A DNA stretch of 64,000 bases. It comes from CAZNYN01 sp964422205 (GTDB taxonomy: Bacteria > Synergistota > Synergistia > Synergistales > Synergistaceae). This document shows, one piece after another, positions 45,204-54,833 of this stretch. The notes beneath the pieces are model-generated. The model had not been told where the DNA came from and ran no database searches. It was given only the letters and a program-made list of their open reading frames with translations. The translations under genes were made by a program, and so were the position numbers. Positions within the stretch are counted from its first letter, which is position 1. Each line of letters opens with the position of its first letter. Location: positions 9,051 through 73,050 of the forward strand of contig CAYRAI010000004.1 in assembly GCA_964422205.1 (NCBI GenBank). The letters run 5' to 3'.

Positions 45204-46940
45204 ATGTTTTTTGATATCCTCATCAGAAACGGCAAAGTCATTGACGGAACAAAGAAAGATGCCTATCTTGCAGATATCGGCATAACAGGAGATAGGATAG
45301 TTTTTGTCGGCAAGTGCGACAGTGAAACTTCCGCCAAAACGGTTATCGACGCAAAAGATAAATGTGTCACTCCTGGATTTATTGACACCCATTCCCATGC
45401 AGACTGCTCCGCGTTTATATACCCCGACTGCGAAAGTTACTTAAGGCAGGGCATAACCACTTTTATCGGGGGACAGTGCGGAGACTCAAACGCTCCTATC
45501 AATAATTTCTGGATGAGAAAATATTGGGAGTACGACTTCTGGAATGATATCGATCCTTTTGTCTATGACCCTGTCACAATCCAGCCTGTGGAAAGGGTAA
45601 TAAGTGTCTGCAGGGACAAGATGGGATTGGACATCAATTGGAAGTCCTTTTCCGAGTATGCCGCCGTACTGCAAAAAAGCGGAATAGGCTGCAATATGAT
45701 AACATTAGCCGGTCACAGTCAGATAAGAGCTGATGTTATGGGGCTCAGCCAAAAGAGAGCTCCCTCATCAGAAGAAATGCAGCTTATGAAGAATCACATA
45801 GCAGAGGCTTTCGATGCTGGTGTGTGGGGAATCTCAACGGGAAGAGACTACCCGCCGAGTGCCTACGCCGAATTTGATGAGATTAAAGAGCTTGCGGAAT
45901 TCACAAAGGCTCTGGGCGGATACTATTTTACTCATTGGCGGCGGACAGGGGTGCGTGTCGGTACTCCTCAAAAGGCAAATAAGCTTGAAGGAATAACAGA
46001 AGCTCTTGAAATCGCGCTGCAGACGGGAATAAAAACTCAGATATCCCATATCGCAACGGGTTTTGATATCTATCCCGAAAGCCCAGAGATGGATTCATAT
46101 GCAGCCTACGTAACTCTTAAACATCTCGACCGCTATGCGGAAAGAGGAGCTGACGTCGCGTTTGACGTGATACCGGGCGAGAGCGGAGGCATATGCACTA
46201 CACCTTATCTTGCCTCGCGTTTTATCCCTTGGATTAAACAATCAGGGTCTTTAAATCAGTTTGTAAATAATCTTAATGCCCATGACTACCGCAAAAGGCT
46301 TGTTTCGGCTCTTCGCCTCGGAAAGTGGTACGCAATCAATCCTAATGTCGATGCTTCATGGGACAAAAAGATATTTATCACAGACGGAGCACCATGCTAT
46401 ATTGGGAAAAATATAAGAGAAATAGCAGATTCGAGAAACATCGATTCAATCAACACTGTAATAGACCTCATTATAGAAAATCCCAAAATAGGGACTATGA
46501 GCCGCGCAAAATCTATGGAAGAGGTAAACGGTCTTCTGGCACATCCCAGAGGATTCGTCTGCACGGACACATATTCTTTCGACCTCCGCGGACTTTACGG
46601 CAATGACTGCGAGCTTGCGGAGCTTCTGCCCCACCCCCACACATACTGCGCATTCCCCAAATATATTCTCTCAAGAAAAGAAGAAAGGCTTGAGGATGTA
46701 ATCCACAAGCTTACAGGAGCTCCCGCCGCTTTCATGGCTATTAAAGACAGAGGCGTAATCAAAGAGGGTGCTTTTGCCGATATCCTTGTAATCGACACAG
46801 AGAATCTCAAGAGCAATGAAAACTATATCGAGCCCAGAATTTACCCCGAGGGCATCGATTATGTGATTGTAAACGGAGAGACAGCAGTGAAGCCCGAATG
46901 CGCATCTGTTATAAGGGCAGGAGCCATTCTCAAAAAGTAG
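45204..46940 (+). CDS. N-acyl-D-amino-acid deacylase (amidohydrolase family)
   Basis: Hydrolyses N-acyl-D-amino acids, or a related D-amino acid amide, to the free D-amino acid. 578 residues: beta-sandwich N-terminal part (DILIRNGKVIDGTKKDAYLA), metal-binding TPGFIDTHSHAD, further motif ITFIGGQCGDSNAP, NMITLAGHSQIR and SHWRR-like FTHWRRTG, and the C-terminal sandwich strand GVIKEGAFADILVID. This layout is that of D-aminoacylase/dihydroorotase-like enzymes. First gene of the operon; the following dipeptidase and transporter agree with a peptide or acyl-amino acid diet. The exact substrate is not predictable. Confidence 0.85.
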   Translation: MFFDILIRNGKVIDGTKKDAYLADIGITGDRIVFVGKCDSETSAKTVIDAKDKCVTPGFIDTHSHADCSAFIYPDCESYLRQGITTFIGGQCGDSNAPINNFWMRKYWEYDFWNDIDPFVYDPVTIQPVERVISVCRDKMGLDINWKSFSEYAAVLQKSGIGCNMITLAGHSQIRADVMGLSQKRAPSSEEMQLMKNHIAEAFDAGVWGISTGRDYPPSAYAEFDEIKELAEFTKALGGYYFTHWRRTGVRVGTPQKANKLEGITEALEIALQTGIKTQISHIATGFDIYPESPEMDSYAAYVTLKHLDRYAERGADVAFDVIPGESGGICTTPYLASRFIPWIKQSGSLNQFVNNLNAHDYRKRLVSALRLGKWYAINPNVDASWDKKIFITDGAPCYIGKNIREIADSRNIDSINTVIDLIIENPKIGTMSRAKSMEEVNGLLAHPRGFVCTDTYSFDLRGLYGNDCELAELLPHPHTYCAFPKYILSRKEERLEDVIHKLTGAPAAFMAIKDRGVIKEGAFADILVIDTENLKSNENYIEPRIYPEGIDYVIVNGETAVKPECASVIRAGAILKK

Positions 46941-46962
46941 CAACTACAAAAGGAGGAGCATC

Positions 46963-47970
46963 ATGACAGAAACGAAGGATTTATACGCAGTTGACGGATG
47001 TGTGTTTACGGAAGGTAATTTTATAGGCCTATCTGACAGGTTTAAAAATTCTTACCTGACAGCATTCTTTTTGACGACACCCGGCGAGACGGAAGGCTAC
47101 AGAGAGTGCACTTCTAAAATCGGAGGACTCTACAACAGCGCTGATGCTCCCGGCAGCGATGTGCTGATAGCACGCACGACAGCTGACATAGAAAGAGCAA
47201 AAAGAGAGAACAAAAAGGCTATAATCATAACATTCCAGGACCCTCAGTGTGTCGAAAATTCTATAGACAAGCTCAGAGTTATGTATGAGCTGGGGCTTCG
47301 CGTCATGCAGATGACATACAACAAGTCAAACTACATAGGCACAGGCTGCACGGAGACAGTTGACGGAGGACTAACTGATTTTGGCAGAGAGGCTCTGGCA
47401 AAGATGAATGAATGGGGCATAGTCGCCGATGTTTCGCACTGCGGACATAAGACTACAATGGATGTTCTCAAAGCGAGCAAAAAACCTATTGTCATATCTC
47501 ATTCATGCCCTCTGGCACTGACAAAGAACCTCCGCAACAAGACAGACGAAGAGCTTCTGCTGCTTAAAGAAAATAACGGTGTTATAGGTCTTTCTTCATG
47601 GGGGCCGCTCTGCTGGCGCAACAATATAGAAAAAGGACGTCCCTCGCTTGCCGACTACGTAGACCACATTGATTATGTCGTAAACCTGATAGGAATAGAC
47701 CACGTAGGATTCGGAAGCGACAGTACCCCCGATGATACAAAAGACGAGAAGGGCGTTGTAACTCAGTCTACTCTCTACGGGGGAGTGGTAGCGGACTACA
47801 ACAAGTATGTAGGAACAAACCCAGACGAACGCTATGCTATACATGCGGACGGCCCATGGGATTTGGAATATATATTCGACGAAATGCGTAAAAGAGGATA
47901 CTCCGAAGAAGACATCAGAAAGTACGCCGGCGGCAACTTCATGAGAGTTTTTAAAGATAACTGGAAATAA
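46963..47970 (+). CDS. M19 (renal dipeptidase) family protein with altered metal site
   Basis: 335 residues of the peptidase M19 fold: LRVMYELGLRVMQMTYN, GLTDFGREALAKMNEWGIVADVSHCG, VISHS, and VGFGSDSTPDDT near the C-terminus. The His ligands in DVSHCG and VISHS are kept. The canonical N-terminal HxD metal ligands (DGHxD) are absent: the place reads VDGCVFTEGNF. The bridging glutamate of EGGH is replaced too (TFQDPQ). It therefore belongs to a non-canonical M19 branch whose activity is not assured. 22 bp after the deacylase, same operon, with GGAGGAG upstream. Confidence 0.82.
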   Translation: MTETKDLYAVDGCVFTEGNFIGLSDRFKNSYLTAFFLTTPGETEGYRECTSKIGGLYNSADAPGSDVLIARTTADIERAKRENKKAIIITFQDPQCVENSIDKLRVMYELGLRVMQMTYNKSNYIGTGCTETVDGGLTDFGREALAKMNEWGIVADVSHCGHKTTMDVLKASKKPIVISHSCPLALTKNLRNKTDEELLLLKENNGVIGLSSWGPLCWRNNIEKGRPSLADYVDHIDYVVNLIGIDHVGFGSDSTPDDTKDEKGVVTQSTLYGGVVADYNKYVGTNPDERYAIHADGPWDLEYIFDEMRKRGYSEEDIRKYAGGNFMRVFKDNWK

Positions 47971-48054
47971 AACACAGATTTATAAACAGCAGCACAAATA
48001 ATAAACTGCCGTAGTTCTAAAACAGTGCGACAGCAAACAAAGGGAGGATTTACA

Positions 48055-49635
48055 ATGAACAAAAAGGTGATAGGTATTTTAGTATGTCTTGTATTGGCAG
48101 TAGGAATCTATTTTGCTGCGGGCAAGACAGAAAAGCAGGAATCGTCGTCAGCAGAGTATAAAGATACTATTGTTTTTGCAGCTAATACAGACATTCTTAC
48201 CCATGACCCGCAGGTACAGAACGATACCACCTCGGAACAGGTAGTAAGGATGATCTACAATACCCTTCTTAAGTTTGAGGATGACGGGAAAGTCGTAGGA
48301 GACCTTGCAGAGTCTTGGGGTGTCTCGGAAGACGGACTGACTTGGACAATTAAACTCAAACAGGGAGTCAAATTCCACAACGGCAAAGAAGTCACGGCTG
48401 CCGACGCAAAAGCAACTTATGAAAGAGCCTTGAATGCCAAAGGCGGAGGCTTTCGGACGACAGAAATCATAAAGATTTTCAAAAAGATGGAAGCTCCCGA
48501 CAAGTATACCCTAAAAATCACCACATCCGTTCCGTACGGTCCGATGGAAGCACTTCTATGTAACCTCTCTCTTGCTGTCATGGATGCAGAAGTTCTGACA
48601 AAGCACGGACTCGAGCTTGGCAACCACGTTGAAGCGGAAAACGGCACAGGCCCATATAAGCTAGTCTCTTGGACAAAGGGAGACGAAGTCAAGCTGGAGA
48701 GATTCGATGATTACTTCGGCGGCAAGGCCCCTACGGCGAATATAATAGTCAAAGCCATTCCCGAGGCGGCATCAAGAGTCATCGCTCTTGAAAACGGAGA
48801 GGTTGACGTTATAGGCGGAATCAGCGCAAATGACCTGACAACTCTCGAATCTAACAAAAATATAAAAGTTCTTAAGAGGCCTACAATAAGCCAGAGACTT
48901 TTCCGCTTTGGCTGCAACGACCCCATAATTGCCAAAACAAAGGTCAGGCAGGCAATAGTACATGCTATTGACAGACAGGCAATCATCGATTCAATGTTTG
49001 CCGGAACAGTTTATCCGTCAACAGCCCCTCTTGCTCCCGTTACATGGGGATACACAAATCTCGGAGAAATAAAACCCGACATTGAAAAAGCAAAGGCTCT
49101 TCTCAAAGAAGCGGGATATCCCAACGGATTTGAAACGAAGATTGTAACCTGCGAAAGATACTCAAAAGGTGTCCAGATGGCTGAAGTTCTTGCGGCACAG
49201 CTCGCCAAAGTCGGTATAAAAGCAAAGATCGAGGTCTGGGAGTGGAGTGCTCTTTCTGCAAGCTGGAGCGGTGTCAAGAGAGAAGATTTTGATCAGCCGA
49301 TTTTTGTAATGGGCTCAGGCCCCTCGATGAGAGATGCCGACGGAGGCCTCAGAGGTCTTTACACTACTACCGAAACAGGTGTAAACGACAGCAATTACGG
49401 CTTCTACTCAAATAAAAAAGCCGACGAACTTATAAACGCCGGCATGAGCGAGACCAACAAAGAAAAGAGAGCGAAGCTCTATGCCGATGCACAGAAGATA
49501 CTCTATCTCGACGACCCGGCAGCTTTTTGGCTCTTTGACATGTACGGAATGTGCGCAATGTCCGATAAAGTCGAAGGTGTAACATTAAGCCCCATAAATA
49601 ATATAACCTTTGAAAAAGCTGTCATCAAGAAGTAA
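48055..49635 (+). CDS. Dipeptide/oligopeptide ABC transporter substrate-binding protein
   Basis: SBP family 5 protein of 526 residues that captures peptides (or acyl-amino acids) in the periplasm and delivers them to the permeases encoded next. Signal peptide ~1-23 (KKVIGILVCLVLAVGIYFAAG); no lipobox cysteine, so it is a soluble periplasmic protein, as expected in a diderm. Family signatures: TDILTHDPQ near the start, GLTWTIKLKQGVKFHNGKE and VRQAIVHAIDRQAI. ATG at 48055 with GGGAGGA upstream; a GTG at 48025 is rejected. Confidence 0.92.
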   Translation: MNKKVIGILVCLVLAVGIYFAAGKTEKQESSSAEYKDTIVFAANTDILTHDPQVQNDTTSEQVVRMIYNTLLKFEDDGKVVGDLAESWGVSEDGLTWTIKLKQGVKFHNGKEVTAADAKATYERALNAKGGGFRTTEIIKIFKKMEAPDKYTLKITTSVPYGPMEALLCNLSLAVMDAEVLTKHGLELGNHVEAENGTGPYKLVSWTKGDEVKLERFDDYFGGKAPTANIIVKAIPEAASRVIALENGEVDVIGGISANDLTTLESNKNIKVLKRPTISQRLFRFGCNDPIIAKTKVRQAIVHAIDRQAIIDSMFAGTVYPSTAPLAPVTWGYTNLGEIKPDIEKAKALLKEAGYPNGFETKIVTCERYSKGVQMAEVLAAQLAKVGIKAKIEVWEWSALSASWSGVKREDFDQPIFVMGSGPSMRDADGGLRGLYTTTETGVNDSNYGFYSNKKADELINAGMSETNKEKRAKLYADAQKILYLDDPAAFWLFDMYGMCAMSDKVEGVTLSPINNITFEKAVIKK

Positions 49636-49663
49636 AGCTCTGCGCGGTACAAATATAATTATT

Positions 49664-49691
49664 GCCGGACCGTCTTACGCGGCGGTCCGGC
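49664..49691 (+). other. Intercistronic stem-loop after the binding-protein gene
   Basis: GCCGGACCG (49664-49672) pairs with CGGTCCGGC (49683-49691), 10-base loop, no T run. Such hairpins usually protect the binding-protein mRNA so that more of it is made than of the permeases. Confidence 0.6.
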
Positions 49692-49757
49692 TTCTCCAAG
49701 AACTGAGCTATGTCTGCCGAGCCGCTGAGTTCTTACGAAAGGGGTATTAATACATAA

Positions 49758-50678
49758 ATGCTTGCTTACTCCATAAAACGAATTTTGCAAATAATACCGG
49801 TGCTGATTGTAATATCACTGCTGGTTTTTCTTATGATGCACATGATTCCCGGAGACCCTGTGAAAAACATGCTCGGAATGGAAGCATCGAAAGAGGCTAT
49901 TGAGGCTGAAAGAGAGCGTCTCGGACTCAATGATCCTCTCCCCGTGCAGTACTTTAATTTTATGAAGGGCGTAGCCGCGGGAGACCTGGGCAAATCAATA
50001 TTTACGAAAAAATCCGTAACAGGCGAGATAATGGATAGATTTCCTCAGACTGCGAAGCTTGCTCTCGGAGGCACACTATTCGCAGCCATAGCCGGAGTGA
50101 TAATGGGGATTATCTGCGCTGTAAAAAGAGGAACATTTACCGACAGTTCCCTTGTAGTCCTATCTCTCACAGCAGTATCCACACCGTCATTCTTCTTGGC
50201 TCTTCTGATGATGCTCTTCTTCTCCCTCTACCTGGGATGGCTGCCAAGCATGGGGCTTAGGACACCTCTGCACTATGTCCTTCCGGTCGTAACTCTCGGC
50301 ATGCAGTCTGTGGGGCTTATCGCCCGCACAACCCGCTCCGCTATGTTGGATGTGTTAAATCAGGATTACATAAGAACCTCCAAAGCACGCGGAATTCCCA
50401 ACAGCATAATTATTTACTCCCATGCCCTGAAGAACGCGATGATTCCCGTCATTACAGTAGTTGGGCTCCGTTTTGGAGGACTGCTCGCAGGCTCTACTCT
50501 GGTAGAGACAGTATTTTCAATTTCGGGGATAGGACGCTACCTTGTCGAGGGAGTTTTAAAAAGAGACTTCCCCGCAGTTCAGGGAACTGTTTTAGTCCTT
50601 GCGGCCGTGTTTGTTATAGTCAATACTGTGGTTGATCTGCTCTATGCTGCGGTAGACCCAAGGATAAAGTACGAGTAG
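49758..50678 (+). CDS. Peptide ABC transporter permease (DppB-like)
   Basis: 306-residue inner-membrane permease with six helices, starting MLAYSIKRILQIIPVLIVIS as DppB/OppB proteins do. The EAA loop that docks on the ATPase is DYIRTSKARGIPNSIIIYSHALKNA. Ends RIKYE. First of the two permeases; 11 bp before the next gene. Confidence 0.93.
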   Translation: MLAYSIKRILQIIPVLIVISLLVFLMMHMIPGDPVKNMLGMEASKEAIEAERERLGLNDPLPVQYFNFMKGVAAGDLGKSIFTKKSVTGEIMDRFPQTAKLALGGTLFAAIAGVIMGIICAVKRGTFTDSSLVVLSLTAVSTPSFFLALLMMLFFSLYLGWLPSMGLRTPLHYVLPVVTLGMQSVGLIARTTRSAMLDVLNQDYIRTSKARGIPNSIIIYSHALKNAMIPVITVVGLRFGGLLAGSTLVETVFSISGIGRYLVEGVLKRDFPAVQGTVLVLAAVFVIVNTVVDLLYAAVDPRIKYE

Positions 50679-50689
50679 GAGGTGCGGCC

Positions 50690-51526
50690 ATGGACTCACA
50701 GGTTTTTAAAAGATTTGTAAAAAATAAGGCGACGATAATAGGAAGCGCTGTCCTGCTGGTCTTTCTTACTATGGCTGTATTGGGCTCCGCCCTTTGCACC
50801 TATGACCCAAACGCGATTGACTTGGCAAATGTCTATCAGCACCCCAGCGTGAAGCACCTGCTTGGCACGGATAACCTCGGCAGAGATACTCTGGCGCGCC
50901 TCGTAATAGGAGCGAGAATATCTCTTTTGGTAAGTTTTGTAGGAACTATAGCAGGTTCTATTATAGGAGTATTTCTCGGAGTTGGCGCGGGATATTTCGG
51001 AGGCAGGCTGGACTCTGTGATATCGCGCTTTGTCGACCTGCTGCTGGCTTTCCCCGGACTGCTTCTGGCAATTGTTGTCGTAGCTGTGCTCGGCAACGGC
51101 ATAGTAAACACCATGGCGGCCATTGCATTTTACTCCATACCTTACATCGCAAGAATGGTTCGAGGAATTGTGCTGACGTTAAAAAATTCCGAATATGTTC
51201 AGGCGTGCCAAGTTATGGGGGCCTCCGACACAAGAATTATAATGACTCACATAATTCCCAATGCTATGTCACAGATAATAATAAACACAACCCTCAACCT
51301 CGGGACCGCTATTCTGACGGCATCGTCCCTCTCGTTCCTGGGACTGGGAGTCACTCCGCCTCATCCCGAGTGGGGAGCCATGCTCAGTCAAGGACGCGAG
51401 GTAATCCGATACTATCCGCTTGCCGCTATTATTCCCGGCGTGGCCATAACATTGGTTGTAATGAGCTTCAGCATCGTCGGAGACGGTCTTCGTGATGCAC
51501 TAGACCCGCGTCTGAAGAATAAATAG
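50690..51526 (+). CDS. Peptide ABC transporter permease (DppC-like)
   Basis: 278-residue partner permease with the N-terminal OppC_N segment (FVKNKATIIGSAVLLVFLTM), the periplasmic HLLGTDNLGRDTLARLVIGAR signature and the EAA loop (EYVQACQVMGASDTRIIMTHI). Ends DALDPRLKNK. Forms a heterodimer with the upstream permease. Confidence 0.93.
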   Translation: MDSQVFKRFVKNKATIIGSAVLLVFLTMAVLGSALCTYDPNAIDLANVYQHPSVKHLLGTDNLGRDTLARLVIGARISLLVSFVGTIAGSIIGVFLGVGAGYFGGRLDSVISRFVDLLLAFPGLLLAIVVVAVLGNGIVNTMAAIAFYSIPYIARMVRGIVLTLKNSEYVQACQVMGASDTRIIMTHIIPNAMSQIIINTTLNLGTAILTASSLSFLGLGVTPPHPEWGAMLSQGREVIRYYPLAAIIPGVAITLVVMSFSIVGDGLRDALDPRLKNK

Positions 51527-51549
51527 CCGACGATAGGAGATGGATTGCC

Positions 51550-52542
51550 ATGGCAGAGAATATACTTAGAGTAGAACATCTTGAGACAAAATTTAATACC
51601 GATGAGGGCGTAATATCAGCTGTTGACGATATGAACTTTACTCTGAAAGAGGGAGAAACCTTGGCTATAGTCGGAGAATCCGGCTGCGGCAAGACAGTTA
51701 CCTCTCTTTCCGTACTCAGGCTTATTCCATATCCCCCGGGAAGAATAACAGGGGGGCACATTTACTACAAGGATAAAGATTTGCTTGGTATGACTGAAAA
51801 AGAAATGAGAGATATTCGCGGCAATGAGATATCTATGATTTTCCAGGAGCCAATGACATCTCTTAACCCGGTATTTACAGTGGGACAGCAGATAATGGAG
51901 TCACTGACCTACCACCAGGAAATGAACAAAGACGAGGCGCGCAAGAGAGCTATTGAGATGATAAAACTCGTAGGCATTCCTTCTCCCGAAAAATGCGTCG
52001 ATTATTATCCTCACCAGCTCAGCGGCGGCATGAGACAGAGAATAATGATAGCTATGGCTCTTGCCTGTAAGCCCAAGATTCTTATAGCCGATGAACCGAC
52101 TACAGCTCTTGACGTTACGGTTCAGGCTCAAATTCTGCGGCTTATGGTCGAACTTAAGGAAAAGACAGGTACATCCATAATTCTCATTACTCATGACCTC
52201 GGAATAGTCGCCCAAACAGCGGACAAAGTAATTGTAATGTATGCAGGAGAGGCTGTAGAGTCTTCCGATGTAAAGCCGATATTCAAAGATCCTTTGCATC
52301 CCTATACAATCGGACTTCTGCGCTCACTTCCGAAGATAAATGAGGAACAGAAAGTTCTTTACAATATCGTAGGCTCTGTCCCTAGCCCAAAGAACTACCC
52401 GACAGGCTGCAGATTCTCACCGAGATGCGAAAAAGCGTGCGAAAAATGCAAGACAGAAAAACCTCCGTTTTATGAGCTCGCATCTGGAAGAAAAGTTCGG
52501 TGCTGGCTGTACTCTGAAGAGGGAGGCATCAAAAATGACTGA
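51550..52542 (+). CDS. Peptide ABC transporter ATP-binding protein (DppD-like)
   Basis: 330 residues: Walker A GESGCGKTV, Q-loop FQEPMTSLNP, signature LSGGMRQR, Walker B ILIADEPTTALD, H-loop ITHDLG, and the C-terminal oligopeptide-transport extension with cysteines (GCRFSPRCEKACEKC), a likely iron-sulfur site known in Dpp ATPases. Complete. Overlaps the next ATPase gene by 8 bp. Confidence 0.93.
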   Translation: MAENILRVEHLETKFNTDEGVISAVDDMNFTLKEGETLAIVGESGCGKTVTSLSVLRLIPYPPGRITGGHIYYKDKDLLGMTEKEMRDIRGNEISMIFQEPMTSLNPVFTVGQQIMESLTYHQEMNKDEARKRAIEMIKLVGIPSPEKCVDYYPHQLSGGMRQRIMIAMALACKPKILIADEPTTALDVTVQAQILRLMVELKEKTGTSIILITHDLGIVAQTADKVIVMYAGEAVESSDVKPIFKDPLHPYTIGLLRSLPKINEEQKVLYNIVGSVPSPKNYPTGCRFSPRCEKACEKCKTEKPPFYELASGRKVRCWLYSEEGGIKND

Positions 52543-53518
52543 TACAATATTGGATGTACGAAATCTGAAAATCTACTATCCCGTAAAGATCAAAAACGGA
52601 TTGCTTGCTTCGGAAAAAAAATATGTTAAGGCTGTTGACGGCATAAGCTTCTCTGTGGCACACGGAGAAACCTTCGGCATAGTCGGTGAAAGCGGCTGCG
52701 GTAAGTCCACTACAGGCAAAGCCATAGTCAAACTTCTCACTCCCACCGAAGGCGAAATATTTTTTGAAGGCAAGGACCTTTTTAAACTGCCTAAAAATGA
52801 ACAGAAAGACTACAAAAAGAAAATACAGATAATCTTTCAAGATCCCTACTCGTCGCTCGACCCGCGCTTTACAGTCGAGAGGCTAATAGGAGAGCCGCTG
52901 CTTGTCCACGGCATGACAGACAAAAAAGAGAGAAGAGAAAAGATACTAAGCCTTATGGAGGACGTCGGCATAAGGTCCGAGTACCTTACCCGCTACCCCC
53001 ATGAATTCAGCGGAGGTCAGAGACAGCGACTCGGGGTTGCCCGTGCTCTGGCACTAAATCCTTCTCTCATCGTATGCGATGAGCCTGTATCTGCCCTTGA
53101 CGTATCAATACAGGCTCAGATACTAAACCTTATGAACAGCCTTCAGGAAAAATACAAGCTCACATACATATTTATCTCCCACAACTTGAGCGTCGTAAAA
53201 CACGTGTGCGACAGAATAGCTGTTATGTATTTGGGAAATATAGTAGAGCTTGCGGATAAAAATTCTCTCTACTCTAATCCTATGCACCCATACACAAACG
53301 CGCTGCTTGCTGCCATACCCGTTCCCGATCCGGAGGCCATCTCTCTCAACGAGCCGCTGCAGGGAGACGTTCCAAGCCCCTTGAACCCGCCTGCAGGCTG
53401 CTGCTTCCATACAAGGTGCAAATTTGCCGTTGATAAGTGCAGAAATGCAAAACCCGAACTTAAAGATGTAGGCTGCGGTCACAAAGTGGCATGCCACAGA
53501 ACAGGAGAAATAATATGA
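52535..53518 (+). CDS. Peptide ABC transporter ATP-binding protein (DppF-like)
   Basis: 327 residues: Walker A GESGCGKSTTGKAI, Q-loop FQDPYSSLDPR, signature FSGGQRQR, Walker B LIVCDEPVSALD, ISHNLS, and the C-terminal cysteine-bearing extension (GCCFHTRCKFAVDKC). ATG at 52535 has GGGAGG 8 bases upstream; the frame extends to 52472 without a site. Its stop overlaps the next start (ATGA). Confidence 0.93.
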   Translation: MTDTILDVRNLKIYYPVKIKNGLLASEKKYVKAVDGISFSVAHGETFGIVGESGCGKSTTGKAIVKLLTPTEGEIFFEGKDLFKLPKNEQKDYKKKIQIIFQDPYSSLDPRFTVERLIGEPLLVHGMTDKKERREKILSLMEDVGIRSEYLTRYPHEFSGGQRQRLGVARALALNPSLIVCDEPVSALDVSIQAQILNLMNSLQEKYKLTYIFISHNLSVVKHVCDRIAVMYLGNIVELADKNSLYSNPMHPYTNALLAAIPVPDPEAISLNEPLQGDVPSPLNPPAGCCFHTRCKFAVDKCRNAKPELKDVGCGHKVACHRTGEII

Positions 53519-54687
53519 GAAAATCACCTATGCTGACATTTTCTATAGAAGAATATGAGACAAGAATCGGCAAATTGCTGAAAGAGATGAATAATTCAGG
53601 ATTGGATGCCGTCATACTGACAAGCGATGAAAACACTTTTTACTTTTCCGGCTTCAGAAGCATAGTATGGTGCAGCAAAGTCTCAACACCTGCGACATTG
53701 GTAGTAACAAAGGACGGCCATATCTCCCTTATAACTTCTCAGGGAGGTGCCCACACAGCGGCTTACACCTCATGTGTTAAAGATATAAGAACATACGGGG
53801 ATAAAAGTTACCCATCATACACAGACGCAATAGTATCTCCTCTCGAAGAAAGAGGCCTTGCCAAGGGTAAAATAGGCTTTGAATTCGGAGAGGGGCATAA
53901 AATTCACTTAAATTACACAGCTATGACCTCTCTGTTTGAAAAACTCGCAGGAGCCGAGAAAAAAGATGCGGCAAAAGCACTTTGGAATGTCCGTTCCGTC
54001 AAGTCCTCCGCCGAAATAGAAATCATAAGAAAAGCCTGTTCAATAAACGAGACATGCATAATGAAAGGTTTCAGTAAACTCCGCGAAGGCATGACTGAGA
54101 TGGATCTTTACGCCGTGATAATGTCCGAATATATGCTTATGGGATCGGACAGCGCACTGCCTCTCGGATTACGGGCAGGAAGCGAGAGATACTCTCAGGG
54201 CAATTGCCCTCCATCTCACCGCCCTATAATGAAGGGTGACATAATACTTGTAGACGGAGGTCCTATATACAAAGGATACTACTCCGACATTATAAGAGAA
54301 GCGGTAATAGGAGCTCCCACAGCTCATCAACAGGATGTCTTTGATGTTGCAAGAGAAGCCTGCTATAAGGGAATAGAAACGGTAAAACCTGGCATTCCCG
54401 TCTCCGAGGTCTGCAAGGCGGTTGATAAGTTCTTGGACGAAAGCAAATACGCTCCGCTTAATGTCTACAAAAACTGGTGCGGCCACAGCATCGGAGTCGG
54501 GGTTCACGAGTACCCAATGCTTGACACAAAGACAGACGAAATACTCGTGCCTGGGATGGTATTTTCCATAGAGCCCTACATATACGAAGAAAATGTGGGA
54601 AGTCTGGGAGTTGAAGAAAATATATTAGTCACAGAAACAGGCTGTGAAGTGCTGACTCCATCAGACAGCAGACTTCTCATCCTTTAA
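53515..54687 (+). CDS. M24 family metallopeptidase (Xaa-Pro dipeptidase/aminopeptidase type)
   Basis: 390 residues: a creatinase/prolidase-like N-terminal domain and a pita-bread catalytic domain. Metal ligands are seen at ILVDGGPIYKGYYSDI (Asp, Asp), GHSIGVGVHEYP (His), FSIEPYIY (Glu) and GVEENILV (Glu), so all five are present. Probably removes residues from imported proline-containing peptides in the cytoplasm. Start ATGA overlaps the transporter gene; last gene of the operon. Confidence 0.9.
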   Translation: MRKSPMLTFSIEEYETRIGKLLKEMNNSGLDAVILTSDENTFYFSGFRSIVWCSKVSTPATLVVTKDGHISLITSQGGAHTAAYTSCVKDIRTYGDKSYPSYTDAIVSPLEERGLAKGKIGFEFGEGHKIHLNYTAMTSLFEKLAGAEKKDAAKALWNVRSVKSSAEIEIIRKACSINETCIMKGFSKLREGMTEMDLYAVIMSEYMLMGSDSALPLGLRAGSERYSQGNCPPSHRPIMKGDIILVDGGPIYKGYYSDIIREAVIGAPTAHQQDVFDVAREACYKGIETVKPGIPVSEVCKAVDKFLDESKYAPLNVYKNWCGHSIGVGVHEYPMLDTKTDEILVPGMVFSIEPYIYEENVGSLGVEENILVTETGCEVLTPSDSRLLIL

Positions 54688-54695
54688 AATCAAGA

Positions 54696-54725
54696 AGCCG
54701 CCGTGCTGTTTAGCATGGCGGTTTC
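54696..54725 (+). terminator. Terminator of the peptide operon
   Basis: AGCCGCCGTGCT (54696-54707) pairs with AGCATGGCGGTT (54712-54723) with G-U pairs, GTTT loop, then a short T tract. Confidence 0.7.
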
Positions 54726-54833
54726 TCTATGCCAATCCGGTCAGATGTAAATTTTTAGGAAATATTCTCCTAATATTAAAAACTTTAAGATATTAAGCAG
54801 TATACTCTAAAAAGATAGCTATATTGTAAAATT

